Shown here: positions 1-8,527 of the stretch, piece by piece
How positions within the stretch are numbered: the stretch's first letter is position 1
Layout of the letters: each line of letters starts with the position of its first letter
Assembly: GCF_001865575.2 (NCBI RefSeq)
Contig: NZ_CP017561.2
Span: forward strand, 434,001 to 498,000
From: Paraburkholderia sprentiae WSM5005
Lineage (GTDB): Bacteria > Pseudomonadota > Gammaproteobacteria > Burkholderiales > Burkholderiaceae
Length of the DNA stretch: 64,000 bases
Reading direction: 5' to 3'
The notes under the pieces: generated by a model
Database searches by the model: none
What the model was told of the DNA's origin: nothing
The model's input: only the letters and a program-made list of their open reading frames with translations
Made by a program: the position numbers and the translations under genes

Positions 1-124
1 GCAGGAACGTGTGGACGTGGGAGGTGCCCGCGCCGACTTCCATGTCGATCGGCTGGAGCAACGCGCAGCCCTGCTTGTCCCAGTAGGACTGCAAGGTCAG
101 GATGATTTGCTGAAACGTGAGCAT
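1..124 (-). CDS. glyQ: Glycyl-tRNA synthetase alpha subunit (5' part only)
   Basis: Only the first 41 codons lie inside the window; the gene runs off the left edge. The N-terminus reads [15 protein letters not shown] and continues through [16 protein letters not shown], the start of the catalytic alpha chain of the bacterial alpha2-beta2 glycyl-tRNA synthetase, which charges tRNA-Gly in the cytoplasm. The ATG at 124 is preceded by an AAAGG-type ribosome-binding sequence six bases upstream. A TAAAAT-like -10 element lies near 207-212 on the same strand. The identification is secure because this N-terminal stretch is nearly invariant in the family. glyS is expected beyond the edge but cannot be seen. 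Confidence 0.93.
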   Translation of the reverse strand, partial: MLTFQQIILTLQSYWDKQGCALLQPIDMEVGAGTSHVHTFL

Positions 125-224
125 GAAGTGCCTTTCGGGCATGGGGCCGTGCCGCGTGCGCCTAAGCGCGCGAGGGGGCCGTGGAGCGAAGTGCTAAACC
201 CGAGATTTTAACGGAAAGGAAGGT

Positions 225-258
225 GCGCGGCCCGTTTTGCGGGCCAGACGGGCCGCGC
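225..258. terminator. GC-rich inverted repeat, possible terminator or regulatory hairpin
   Basis: A perfect 10-bp inverted repeat (225-234 and 249-258) lies between the divergently placed glyQ start and the end of the flavoprotein gene. A run of six T follows on the plus strand at 265-270. On the minus strand, where the flavoprotein gene would need a terminator, only a pyrimidine-rich CTTCCTTTCC follows. The repeat therefore suits plus-strand readthrough better than the gene it adjoins. Its role is uncertain. Confidence 0.35.
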
Positions 259-304
259 TGCGGCTTTTTTGGCGACGGGCGGCGCAGCAAGGCTCCGCGC
301 GCGC

Positions 305-1915
305 TCAGCTCGCCGCCAACTCCGCCTTCGGCGAGAACGAATCGCTTTGCGCGATCGGCCAGTAGGTCTCGAACAACGTATAGCGATAGTTACCGTTGAG
401 CAGATCGTTCGGTTCGAGATACTTGAGCAGATCGGACATCAGCCGCACCTCATGCGACGAGACGCGCCGCACGATGTGATGCGCGCGCAGTTCCGCCGGA
501 TGCCGGAGCCCGGCGGCCTGGATGATTTCCTGTAGCGCGTGCAGCGTGTTGTGGTGGAAGTTGAACACGCGATCGGCCTTGTCGGGCACGACGAGCGCGC
601 GCTGGCGCACCGGATCCTGGGTCGCGACGCCGGTCGGGCAACGGCCGGTGTGGCAGGTCTGCGCCTGGATGCAGCCGACCGCGAACATGAAGCCGCGCGC
701 TGCGTTGACCCAATCCGCGCCGATCGCGAGCGTCTTCGCGATATCGAACGCGGTGATCATCTTGCCGCTCGCGCCGATGCGGATGCGCTGGCGCAGACCG
801 ATGCCGACCAGCGTGTTGTGCACGAGCAGCAGCCCTTCCTGCAACGGCACGCCGACGTGATCGGTGAATTCGAGCGGCGCCGCGCCGGTGCCGCCTTCCG
901 CGCCGTCGACGACGATGAAGTCCGGCAGGATGCCCGTTTCCAGCATCGCCTTCGCGATCCCGAAAAATTCCCATGGATGCCCGATGCACAGCTTGAAGCC
1001 AGTCGGTTTGCCGCCCGACAGCGTGCGCAGCCGCTCGACGAATTCGAGCAGCTCGCGCGGCGTCGAGAACTCGGAGTGCGTCGCCGGAGAAATGCAGTCG
1101 CGGCCCATCGGCACGCCGCGCGTCTCGGCGATTTCGGGCGTGATCTTCGCGGCCGGCAGCACGCCGCCGTGGCCGGGCTTCGCGCCTTGCGACAGCTTCA
1201 CCTCGATCATCTTCACCTGCGGTTCGGCGGCCTGCCTGGCGAATTTTTGGGCGTTGAAGGTGCCGTCGTCGTTACGGCATCCGAAGTAGCCGGAGGCGAT
1301 CTCCCAGATGATGTCGCCGCCATGTTCGCGGTGATATGTCGACATCGAGCCTTCGCCGGTGTCGTGCGCGAAGTTGCCTTTCTTCGCGCCGAGATTCAGC
1401 GCCATGATCGCGTTGGCCGACAACGAGCCGAAGCTCATCGCCGATACGTTGAAGATCGACATCGAATAGGGCTGCGCGCGATCCGCTCCGACGACGATGC
1501 GAAAGTCGTGACCGTCGAGCGTGGTCGGCGCGAGCGAGTGGCTGATCCATTCGTGCGCGACCGCCTTCACGTCGATCCGCGTGCCGTACGGCCGGCTGTC
1601 GACGTCGTTCTTCGCGCGCTGATAGACGATGCTGCGTTGCGCACGCGAGAACGGCTTCTCGTCGGTATCGTCTTCGACGAAATACTGACGGATCTCGGGG
1701 CGGATGAATTCGAAAACGAAACGCAGGTGGCCCCACAGCGGGTAGTTGCGCAGGATCGCGTGGCGTTGCTGGGTCAGGTCGAACACGCCGAGTGCGACGA
1801 GCGCGGCCGGCACGATGATCCAGAACCACGACAGGCGATGCGTCGCGGCGAGCGCGGCACATCCCGCGGTGAGCGCGATTGCGCACCAGATGGCCAGATA
1901 GCGTCGAGAAAACAT
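305..1915 (-). CDS. Membrane-anchored FMN-binding glutamate synthase family protein
   Basis: The 536-residue protein has two hydrophobic segments in the first 60 residues and then a single FMN-dependent, glutamate-synthase-like TIM barrel. A C-x5-C-x4-C cluster in CIQAQTCHTGRCPTG matches the 3Fe-4S ligands of GltB, and the phosphate-binding stretch GASGKMITAFDIAKTLAIGAD is typical. It lacks the amidotransferase and C-terminal GltB domains, so it is a stand-alone synthase-like barrel. The family is common in Proteobacteria, but its substrate and electron donor are not established, and I would not call it glutamate synthase. The ATG at 1915 has GGAG five bases upstream. No operon partner is visible. 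Confidence 0.85.
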   Translation of the reverse strand: MFSRRYLAIWCAIALTAGCAALAATHRLSWFWIIVPAALVALGVFDLTQQRHAILRNYPLWGHLRFVFEFIRPEIRQYFVEDDTDEKPFSRAQRSIVYQRAKNDVDSRPYGTRIDVKAVAHEWISHSLAPTTLDGHDFRIVVGADRAQPYSMSIFNVSAMSFGSLSANAIMALNLGAKKGNFAHDTGEGSMSTYHREHGGDIIWEIASGYFGCRNDDGTFNAQKFARQAAEPQVKMIEVKLSQGAKPGHGGVLPAAKITPEIAETRGVPMGRDCISPATHSEFSTPRELLEFVERLRTLSGGKPTGFKLCIGHPWEFFGIAKAMLETGILPDFIVVDGAEGGTGAAPLEFTDHVGVPLQEGLLLVHNTLVGIGLRQRIRIGASGKMITAFDIAKTLAIGADWVNAARGFMFAVGCIQAQTCHTGRCPTGVATQDPVRQRALVVPDKADRVFNFHHNTLHALQEIIQAAGLRHPAELRAHHIVRRVSSHEVRLMSDLLKYLEPNDLLNGNYRYTLFETYWPIAQSDSFSPKAELAAS

Positions 1916-2176
1916 GGGGACTCCAGGGCGGTGAAGATCATTGCGGCGGGAGCGTTTGCGCGGGGGCGCGGGCGGTATCCGTCGCGAAGGAAAACTGGCT
2001 GTGGGTCACGGCGCGGCGCGGACCGGGGAAGCCCGAAGATAAGGCCTGCGAATGGAGGCCAAGCGTCGCACGCGAAGGTGAAGCGTATGTGACTGCGTCG
2101 AGTGGGTGTGAGGTGAATGGCGTGCAGCGCGCGGGTCGGCGTGGTGCGACCCGCCGCGCTCGCCGTGGTGCACCGA

Positions 2177-3430
2177 TCAACGCGCGCCGAGCAGCGCCGC
2201 TTTCTGCCGCGGGGCTTGCGGTTCGTCGTGCGATGGAGCTGGCGGCTGCTTTGGCTGATGCGCCTGCTTGCGGCGCTGCGCGCGTGTCTGTTTCGGCGCC
2301 TGATCCGGCGGCAGCTCGGCCGGCTGCCCCGTCATCGCGCGTTCGATGATGCCGCCGCCGAGGCACACGTCGCCGTCGTACAGCACCGCCGATTGCCCCG
2401 GCGTGACGGCCCATTGCGCGGCGTCGAAGGTCAGCTCGAACAGGCCTTCGCCGGAGCCGCCTGTCGTCGCCGCGTTGAACGTGCACCGCGCGTCGGCCTG
2501 CCGGTAGCGCGTCTTTGCACCGCACGCGAAGCCGTCGGCCGGCGGCTCGCCCGCGACCCAGCTCGTGTTGCCCGCCGACAGCGTATGGCACAGCAGCCAC
2601 GGATGATCGTGCCCCTGCGCGACGTACAGCGTATTGGTCGGAATGTCCTTGCCCGCGGCGAACCACGGCTCGCCGCTGCCGTCCTTGCTGCCGCCGAGGC
2701 CGATGCCCTTGCGCTGGCCGAACGTGTAGAACGCGAGGCCGATGTGCTCGCCGACGGTTTTGCCGTCGGTGGTCTTCATCGGGCCGGGTCGGGTCGGCAG
2801 ATAGCGGTTCAGGAAGTCGCGGAACGGTCGCTCGCCGATGAAGCAGATGCCGGTCGAATCCTTCTTCTTCGCGTTCGGCAAACCGATCTGCGCGGCGATC
2901 TCGCGCACTTTCGTCTTGGGAATTTCGCCGAGCGGGAACAGCGTTTTCGACAGCTGCGCCTGGTTCAGCCGATGCAGGAAGTACGACTGATCTTTCGTAT
3001 GGTCGAGCGCCTTGAGCAGCTCGAAGCGGCCGTCATTCTCGCGCACGCGCGCATAGTGGCCGGTCGCAATGGTTTGCGCGCCGAGCGACATCGCGTGATC
3101 GAGGAACGCCTTGAACTTGATTTCGGCGTTGCACAGCACGTCCGGGTTCGGCGTGCGGCCGGCCGAATACTCGCGCAGGAATTCGGCGAACACGCGGTCC
3201 TTATACTCGGCCGCGAAGTTGACCGCCTCCACGTCGATGCCGATCAGGTCCGCCACCGACACCACGTCGATCCAGTCCTGGCGGGTCGAGCAGTATTCGC
3301 TGTCGTCGTCGTCTTCCCAGTTCTTCATGAACAGGCCGACCACGTCGTAGCCCTGTTCCTTCAGGAGCCACGCGGTGACCGACGAATCGACGCCGCCCGA
3401 CATGCCTACTACGACTTTGCGCTTGCTCAT
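2177..3430 (-). CDS. mnmA: tRNA-specific 2-thiouridylase MnmA
   Basis: MnmA adenylates and thiolates U34 of the tRNAs for Lys, Glu and Gln, taking sulfur from the IscS/Tus relay. The PP-loop SGGVDSS is at residues 11-17. The two redox/catalytic cysteines are C100 (in [13 protein letters not shown]) and C196 (in [10 protein letters not shown]). The protein has 417 residues against about 368 in E. coli. The difference is a C-terminal tail of roughly 45 residues rich in Gln, Pro, Lys and Arg, outside the recognised fold. nudJ lies 58 bp upstream on the same strand, the same adjacency as in E. coli, so the two are probably cotranscribed. Confidence 0.96.
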   Translation of the reverse strand: MSKRKVVVGMSGGVDSSVTAWLLKEQGYDVVGLFMKNWEDDDDSEYCSTRQDWIDVVSVADLIGIDVEAVNFAAEYKDRVFAEFLREYSAGRTPNPDVLCNAEIKFKAFLDHAMSLGAQTIATGHYARVRENDGRFELLKALDHTKDQSYFLHRLNQAQLSKTLFPLGEIPKTKVREIAAQIGLPNAKKKDSTGICFIGERPFRDFLNRYLPTRPGPMKTTDGKTVGEHIGLAFYTFGQRKGIGLGGSKDGSGEPWFAAGKDIPTNTLYVAQGHDHPWLLCHTLSAGNTSWVAGEPPADGFACGAKTRYRQADARCTFNAATTGGSGEGLFELTFDAAQWAVTPGQSAVLYDGDVCLGGGIIERAMTGQPAELPPDQAPKQTRAQRRKQAHQPKQPPAPSHDEPQAPRQKAALLGAR

Positions 3431-3488
3431 AAGGTGCTCACTGGGTGCTGCATGACTGCATGGATCTTGGGTGCCGCTCGTGACGGCC

Positions 3489-3968
3489 TTATCGCTTCGG
3501 TCCGACCGAATGCGTGTGAACGAAGTCGAGCGGGAAACGTCGGCCGGCCAGGTAGTCGTCGATGCACCGCATCACGAGGGGCGTGCGATGCCGCTCGGGG
3601 CATGCGCGCAACTCTTCGGCGCTCATCCACAGCGTGCGGACGATGTCGGGGTCGAGCGAACTCGCCGGGTCGGGCTCGCCGCCCGCGCCGCAATAGGTGA
3701 AGCGCAGGTAGGTGATGCCCGCGCGGTCCGGCCGCTCGAAGTGGGCCATGTACATACCGACGAGCGCCTCGGGCGCGAACGGATGGCCGGTTTCCTCGAG
3801 CGTTTCGCGGATCACCGCTTCCAGCAGCGTTTCGCCCGCCTCGAGGTGGCCGGCAGGCTGGTTCAGGCGCAGGCCGGCGGCGGTGTGTTCCTCGACCAGC
3901 AGGAAACGCCCGTCACGCTCGACGATCGCCGCGACGCTTACGTGCGGCAGCCAGGTTTCCGGTTTCAT
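3489..3968 (-). CDS. nudJ: Nudix hydrolase, NudJ type (phosphatase)
   Basis: The 159-residue protein carries a complete Nudix box at residues 40-62, starting GHLEAGE and ending RETLEETG, which binds the catalytic metal. The E. coli relative NudJ removes phosphate from nucleoside tri- and diphosphates and from the thiamine precursor HMP-PP. The identification as NudJ rather than another Nudix enzyme rests on length, on the N-terminal [12 protein letters not shown] segment and on its position directly upstream of mnmA. The start at 3968 is the first Met before the conserved domain. The divergent 236-bp gap on its 5' side also serves the pnt operon. Confidence 0.88.
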   Translation of the reverse strand: MKPETWLPHVSVAAIVERDGRFLLVEEHTAAGLRLNQPAGHLEAGETLLEAVIRETLEETGHPFAPEALVGMYMAHFERPDRAGITYLRFTYCGAGGEPDPASSLDPDIVRTLWMSAEELRACPERHRTPLVMRCIDDYLAGRRFPLDFVHTHSVGPKR

Positions 3969-4204
3969 GGGTGCGCATTTTACCGGTTATGCGCGCCGGC
4001 TGCCGGGCGGCGGGCGGCACTCGACCGCGGCGGATCAGCGACCGATTGAGCAGTTTGGTCATCCGCCGCGCATTCGCATCGGCCCCGATATTTGCGATGT
4101 GGCGGTTTCGGTTACAGTGGGGCCTGCGTTAGCCGTTGCATGTGCAAGCCGGCGAGCCTCGTCGGCAGCTCTGTCGTCCAACAGGAAGTCGAGGAGGAAC
4201 AACG

Positions 4205-5347
4205 ATGCACATCGGAGTGCCAGCCGAGACGCGCGCGCATGAAACCCGCGTTGCCGCGACGCCCGAAACGGTCAGGAAGTACGTGGCGCAAGGCCACCGG
4301 GTCACGCTGCAGAGCGGCGCGGGCGCCGGCGCGAGCTTTCCCGATCACGCCTATGCGGACGTGGGCGCGGACATCGTCGATGCCGCCACCGCGTTCGGCG
4401 CCGAGCTCGTCCTCAAGGTCCAATCCCCCACCGATGCCGAACTGCCGCTGCTCAGGCGCGGCGCGACGCTCGTCGGCATGCTCGATCCGTTCGACACCGC
4501 CAATGCGGGCAAGCTCGCCGCGGCCGGCGTCACCGCGTTCGCGCTCGAAGCCGCGCCGCGCACGACGCGCGCGCAGAGCCTCGACGTGCTGTCGTCGCAG
4601 GCGAATATCGCCGGTTACAAGGCGGTGCTGCTCGCGGCGACGCTGTATCCCCGCTTCATGCCAATGCTGATGACCGCGGCCGGCACCGTGAAGGCCGCGC
4701 GCGTGCTGATTCTGGGCGCGGGCGTGGCCGGCCTGCAGGCGATCGCGACCGCGAAGCGCCTGGGCGCGGTGCTGGAGGCGTCCGACGTGCGCCCGGCCGT
4801 CAAGGAGCAGATCGAATCGCTCGGCGCGAAGTTTCTCGACGTGCCCTACGAAACCGACGAGGAGCGCGAGGCCGCGCAGGGCGTCGGCGGCTACGCGCGG
4901 CCGATGCCGCCGTCGTGGCTCGCGCGCCAGTCGGCGCTCGTGCACGAGCGCGCGAAGCAGGCCGACGTGGTGATCTCGACCGCGCTGATTCCGGGCCGCG
5001 CGGCGCCGACGCTGCTGTCGGTCGACACCGTGCAGGCAATGAAACCGGGCTCCGTAATCGTCGACCTCGCGGCCGGCCGCGGCGCCGAGGTCGATGGCCG
5101 GCGCGGTGGCAACTGTCCGCTGACCGAGGCGGATCAGGTGGTGGTGCGCCATGGCGTGCAGATCGTCGGCTATACGAATCTCGCCGCGATGGTGCCGGCC
5201 GACGCGTCGTCGCTGTACGCGCGCAACCTGCTCGACTTCCTGAAGCTGATCGTCACGAAGGAAGGCACGCTGCATATCGATCTCGCGGACGATATCGTCG
5301 CGGCCACGCTGCTGGCCCGCGACGGCCAGCTCACGCGCAACGCCTAG
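4205..5347 (+). CDS. pntAA: NAD(P) transhydrogenase subunit alpha, part 1 (dI domain)
   Basis: The 380-residue protein is the soluble NAD(H)-binding domain I of proton-translocating transhydrogenase. It has the alanine-dehydrogenase-like N-terminus MHIGVPAETRAHETRVAATP and the Rossmann motif VLILGAGVAGLQA. The ATG at 4205 is chosen because GAGGAGG at 4191-4197 sits seven bases upstream; an in-frame start at 4136 would add residues unlike the family. In E. coli this domain is fused to the membrane domain II in PntA; here, as in many alpha- and betaproteobacteria, the two are separate genes. The operon continues with pntAB after 12 bp. Confidence 0.96.
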   Translation: MHIGVPAETRAHETRVAATPETVRKYVAQGHRVTLQSGAGAGASFPDHAYADVGADIVDAATAFGAELVLKVQSPTDAELPLLRRGATLVGMLDPFDTANAGKLAAAGVTAFALEAAPRTTRAQSLDVLSSQANIAGYKAVLLAATLYPRFMPMLMTAAGTVKAARVLILGAGVAGLQAIATAKRLGAVLEASDVRPAVKEQIESLGAKFLDVPYETDEEREAAQGVGGYARPMPPSWLARQSALVHERAKQADVVISTALIPGRAAPTLLSVDTVQAMKPGSVIVDLAAGRGAEVDGRRGGNCPLTEADQVVVRHGVQIVGYTNLAAMVPADASSLYARNLLDFLKLIVTKEGTLHIDLADDIVAATLLARDGQLTRNA

Positions 5348-5359
5348 GAGGCAACGGCG

Positions 5360-5698
5360 ATGGAAGTCATCAATCACACGGTGATCAATCTGATCATCTT
5401 CGTGCTGGCGATCTACGTCGGCTATCACGTGGTCTGGAACGTCACGCCCGCGCTGCATACGCCGCTGATGGCCGTGACCAACGCGATCTCGGCGATCGTG
5501 ATCGTCGGGGCGATGCTCGCGGCGGGGCTGACGGTCGGCGGCGCGGGCAAGATCTTCGGCACGGTCGCGGTCGCGCTCGCGGCGGTCAACGTGTTCGGCG
5601 GCTTTCTCGTCACCCGGCGCATGCTGGAGATGTTCAGGAAGAAGGAACCGAAGAAGCTGGAATCCAAACCCCTGGCGGGCGGCAAGGAGGGTACCTAA
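5360..5698 (+). CDS. pntAB: NAD(P) transhydrogenase subunit alpha, part 2 (membrane dII)
   Basis: This 112-residue membrane protein has three to four hydrophobic helices, beginning [19 protein letters not shown], and a short basic, Lys-rich C-terminus ([13 protein letters not shown]). It forms the proton channel together with the membrane part of PntB. A TAGGAGG sequence that includes the stop codon of pntAA provides the ribosome-binding site, which suggests translational coupling. The TAA stop is immediately followed by the ATG of pntB with no intervening base. Confidence 0.95.
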   Translation: MEVINHTVINLIIFVLAIYVGYHVVWNVTPALHTPLMAVTNAISAIVIVGAMLAAGLTVGGAGKIFGTVAVALAAVNVFGGFLVTRRMLEMFRKKEPKKLESKPLAGGKEGT

Positions 5699-7153
5699 AT
5701 GAGCCTGAACGTCGTCACGCTGCTGTATCTGGTCGCGTCGGTCTGCTTCATCCAGGCGCTCAAGGGGCTATCGAATCCGAAGACCGCGCGCGTCGGCAAT
5801 ACCTTCGGCATGGTCGGCATGGCGATCGCGATTCTGACCACCCTCGCGCTGATCTCGCGCCAGGCCGAGGTGCTCGGCTCCAATCTCGGCCTCGGTCTCG
5901 GCCTGCTGCTGTTCGGGCTCGTGATCGGCGGCGCGATCGGCGCGTTCGTCGCCGCGCGCGTCGAGATGACCAGGATGCCCGAACTGGTCGCGGCCATGCA
6001 CTCGCTGATCGGTCTCGCGGCGGTGTGCATCGCCTATGCGGTGGTGTCGGAGCCGGCCGCGTTCGGCCTCGTCGATCCCGACGTGCCGATCGAGGGCTTC
6101 CTGCCGTACGGCAACCGCATCGAGCTGTTCATCGGCACGTTCGTCGGCGCGATCACGTTCTCGGGCTCGGTGATCGCGTTCGGCAAGCTGTCGGGCAAGT
6201 ACCGGTTCCGCCTGTTTCAGGGCGCGCCGGTCGTCTACGGCGGCCAGCATCTGATCAACCTGATGCTCGCGCTCGCGATGTTCGGCTTCGGCATCCTGTT
6301 CTTCCTCACGCAGTCATGGCTGCCGTTCATCATCATGACGATCATCGCGTTCGTGCTCGGCGTGCTGATCATCATTCCGATCGGCGGCGCGGACATGCCG
6401 GTCGTCGTGTCGATGCTGAACTCGTACTCGGGCTGGGCGGCGGCGGGCATCGGCTTCTCGCTGAACAATCCGATGCTGATCATCGCCGGCTCACTGGTTG
6501 GGTCATCCGGTGCGATCCTCTCGTACATCATGTGCCGCGCGATGAACCGCTCGTTCTTCAACGTGCTTCTCGGCGGCTTCGGCAACGAGCCGGGCGCGGC
6601 GGCCGCAGGTGGCGCGGCGGAGCAGCGTCCGGTGAAATCGGGTTCGGCCGACGACGCGTCGTTCATGCTCGGCAACGCCGAATCGGTGGTGATCGTGCCG
6701 GGCTACGGGCTGGCGGTGGCGCGCGCGCAGCATGCGCTCAAGGAGCTGACCGACAAGCTGGTCGAGAAGGGCATCGAGGTGAAGTACGCGATTCACCCGG
6801 TGGCCGGGCGCATGCCGGGGCACATGAACGTGCTGCTTGCCGAGGCCGAAGTGCCGTACGACATGGTGTTCGAAATGGACGACATCAACGGCGAGTTCGG
6901 CCAGGTCGACGTGGTGCTGGTGCTCGGTGCGAACGACGTGGTGAATCCGGCCGCGAAGAACGATCCGAAGTCGCCGATCGCCGGCATGCCGATCATCGAG
7001 GCGTACAAGGCGCGCACGGTGATCGTCAACAAGCGCTCGATGGCGGCGGGCTACGCTGGGCTCGACAACGACCTGTTCTACATGGACAAGACGATGATGG
7101 TGTTCGGCGATGCGAAGAAGGTGATCGAGGAGATGGTGAAGGCGGTCGACTAG
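5699..7153 (+). CDS. pntB: NAD(P) transhydrogenase subunit beta
   Basis: The 484-residue PntB has an N-terminal membrane half of eight or more helices and a C-terminal soluble NADP(H)-binding domain III, seen in VVIVPGYGLAVARAQHAL and in MFEMDDINGEFGQVDVVLVLGANDVVNPAA. The enzyme couples hydride transfer from NADH to NADP+ to proton entry across the inner membrane and supplies NADPH. Between the two halves is a short Gly/Ala-rich linker. The gene ends the pnt operon, and a hairpin follows 23 bp after the stop. Confidence 0.97.
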   Translation: MSLNVVTLLYLVASVCFIQALKGLSNPKTARVGNTFGMVGMAIAILTTLALISRQAEVLGSNLGLGLGLLLFGLVIGGAIGAFVAARVEMTRMPELVAAMHSLIGLAAVCIAYAVVSEPAAFGLVDPDVPIEGFLPYGNRIELFIGTFVGAITFSGSVIAFGKLSGKYRFRLFQGAPVVYGGQHLINLMLALAMFGFGILFFLTQSWLPFIIMTIIAFVLGVLIIIPIGGADMPVVVSMLNSYSGWAAAGIGFSLNNPMLIIAGSLVGSSGAILSYIMCRAMNRSFFNVLLGGFGNEPGAAAAGGAAEQRPVKSGSADDASFMLGNAESVVIVPGYGLAVARAQHALKELTDKLVEKGIEVKYAIHPVAGRMPGHMNVLLAEAEVPYDMVFEMDDINGEFGQVDVVLVLGANDVVNPAAKNDPKSPIAGMPIIEAYKARTVIVNKRSMAAGYAGLDNDLFYMDKTMMVFGDAKKVIEEMVKAVD

Positions 7154-7176
7154 ATCGTTAGCGCTGAACCGGCCCG

Positions 7177-7215
7177 AGGATCGCGGTGCGTCGCCGCCGC
7201 GATCCTTCTCATCTT
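7177..7215. terminator. Rho-independent terminator between pntB and the WYL regulator gene
   Basis: A 10-bp perfect stem (7177-7186 with 7197-7206) and a 10-base loop are followed by TCTCATCTTTT on the plus strand. It lies between convergent genes and overlaps the last few bases before the regulator stop at 7209. It fits termination of the pnt operon best. Confidence 0.7.
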
Positions 7216-7898
7216 TTCGGCCTCGCGTCTACATGCCGCAGTAAATCCGCGAGCCGCCTGCCTTCCTGATCCGGATAAGTCTCGAGCACTTCGAGATCGC
7301 GCATCTTCTCCAGCCCGAAGTTGCGGAAATCGCCGCGCAGTTCGCACCATGCGCCGAGCGTCCAGCGCGCGCCCCAGTACGCGAGCGCGAGCGGCCAGAC
7401 GCGGCGCTCGGTGTCGGCGTCGTTCGCATCGGTGTAGGCGAAGCGCACTACCTGGCGCGTATCGATCGCCCGATGCAGCGTATCGAGCTGCGTCGAAAAA
7501 TCCCCCTTGATGTGAAACGACGGCGCGAAGACCGCGAGCCGTTCGAGCGCCGCGCGCTTGTCGGCGGGCATTGCCGATGCGATTTTGGCCAGCGCGCCAC
7601 GCGCGCCGCTCGCGAAGCCCGCGCCGCCCCACGACTCGAGCATGCGCGCGCCGGCGGCGAGCGCGGCGAGTTCGTCGGCGGTGAAAGTGAGCGGCGGCAG
7701 ACTCGCCGAGCGCGACAGCCGATAACCGATGCCCGCTTCGCCTTCGATCGGCACCCCTGACAATTGCAGATCGCGCACGTCGCGATAGACCGTGCGCGGC
7801 GAGATATTCAGCCAGTCGGCCAGTTGCTGCGCGGTGGTCAGGCGCCGGCCACGCAGCAGTTCGGCGATCTGGAACAGGCGGTCGGCGCGGCGCGTCAT
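7209..7898 (-). CDS. YafY-type transcriptional regulator (HTH_11 plus WYL domain)
   Basis: The 229-residue protein starts MTRRADRLFQIAELLRGRR and has an N-terminal DeoR-like winged helix (TTAQQLADWLNISPRTVYRDV) and a C-terminal WYL-like ligand-binding domain (VVRFAYTDAND then RRVWPLALAYWGARWTLGAW). Proteins of this class respond to small ligands or nucleic acids; the ligand here is not predictable. The ATG at 7898 is chosen by homology because no strong ribosome-binding sequence precedes it. The reading frame stays open much further upstream, but the extra residues do not resemble the family. It may control the neighbouring VOC gene, which is an inference from adjacency. Confidence 0.85.
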   Translation of the reverse strand: MTRRADRLFQIAELLRGRRLTTAQQLADWLNISPRTVYRDVRDLQLSGVPIEGEAGIGYRLSRSASLPPLTFTADELAALAAGARMLESWGGAGFASGARGALAKIASAMPADKRAALERLAVFAPSFHIKGDFSTQLDTLHRAIDTRQVVRFAYTDANDADTERRVWPLALAYWGARWTLGAWCELRGDFRNFGLEKMRDLEVLETYPDQEGRRLADLLRHVDARPKR

Positions 7899-7990
7899 CG
7901 TGGGCGTCGGGTAGAGGAGGAGGGGGACGGTCCCGCGATGATAGCGCCGCATGGCGGCCTTCGGTTGGGGCGCGGCGGCTTCGGGCGGGC

Positions 7991-8374
7991 TTAGCCGTTG
8001 GTGCGCGAATGCAGACCGACGCGGTTGCCTTCGGTATCGGTGAAGAAAGCGATATAGCCGATGTCCTGCGGCAGCTTGATCACCGGGCCGTCGGTCTTGC
8101 CGCCCGCACGTTCGATGCGCGCAAGCGCCGCGTCGACGTTGGGCAGCGCGTTCAGGTAGACGGTGACGCCGTTGGCGCCGGGGGGCATCGACGGATTGTG
8201 GACGATCGCGCCGCCGGTCGCGGGCTCCTCGTAGCTGAACACGGCGATCGGCTGGCCGCCGATCTCCTGGCGATTCAGCGGGGCGTCGAGCGCGGCTTCG
8301 TAAAAGCGCACCGCGCGATCGAAATCGATCGACGGGATCTCGAACCAGGCAACGAGTTGGGGCGATGTGGACAT
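7991..8374 (-). CDS. VOC (vicinal oxygen chelate / glyoxalase-like) family protein
   Basis: The 127-residue protein shows the paired beta-alpha-beta-beta-beta layout of VOC proteins: VAWFEIPSIDFDRAVRFYEAALDAPL in the first half and GYIAFFTDTEGNRVGLHS in the second. This subgroup of stand-alone small VOC proteins is often annotated as glyoxalase or bleomycin-resistance-like, but its activity is usually unknown. It is transcribed in the same direction as, and upstream of, the YafY-type regulator with a gap of 92 bp, a pairing seen for many WYL regulators and their presumed targets. Confidence 0.8.
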   Translation of the reverse strand: MSTSPQLVAWFEIPSIDFDRAVRFYEAALDAPLNRQEIGGQPIAVFSYEEPATGGAIVHNPSMPPGANGVTVYLNALPNVDAALARIERAGGKTDGPVIKLPQDIGYIAFFTDTEGNRVGLHSRTNG

Positions 8375-8527
8375 GACATTCTCCTTCGGTTGGCGGTAGG
8401 CCGTTCAAGCGCCGGATGGCGTGAGAAGGAGTGTGCGGGGGTGCTGCTGACAGCGTGGTGGCAGTAGGGTGGGAAGCAGCGACCGCTTCGCCGGCGAGCG
8501 CCGCTTCGGCGCCCGCTGGAAACAGCC

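Noticed and set aside
539-2092. Open frame of 517 codons on the plus strand opposite the flavoprotein gene
   Set aside because: It is antisense to a well-supported gene, rich in Arg, Ala, Asp and Val as expected for shadow frames at high GC, and has no family resemblance.
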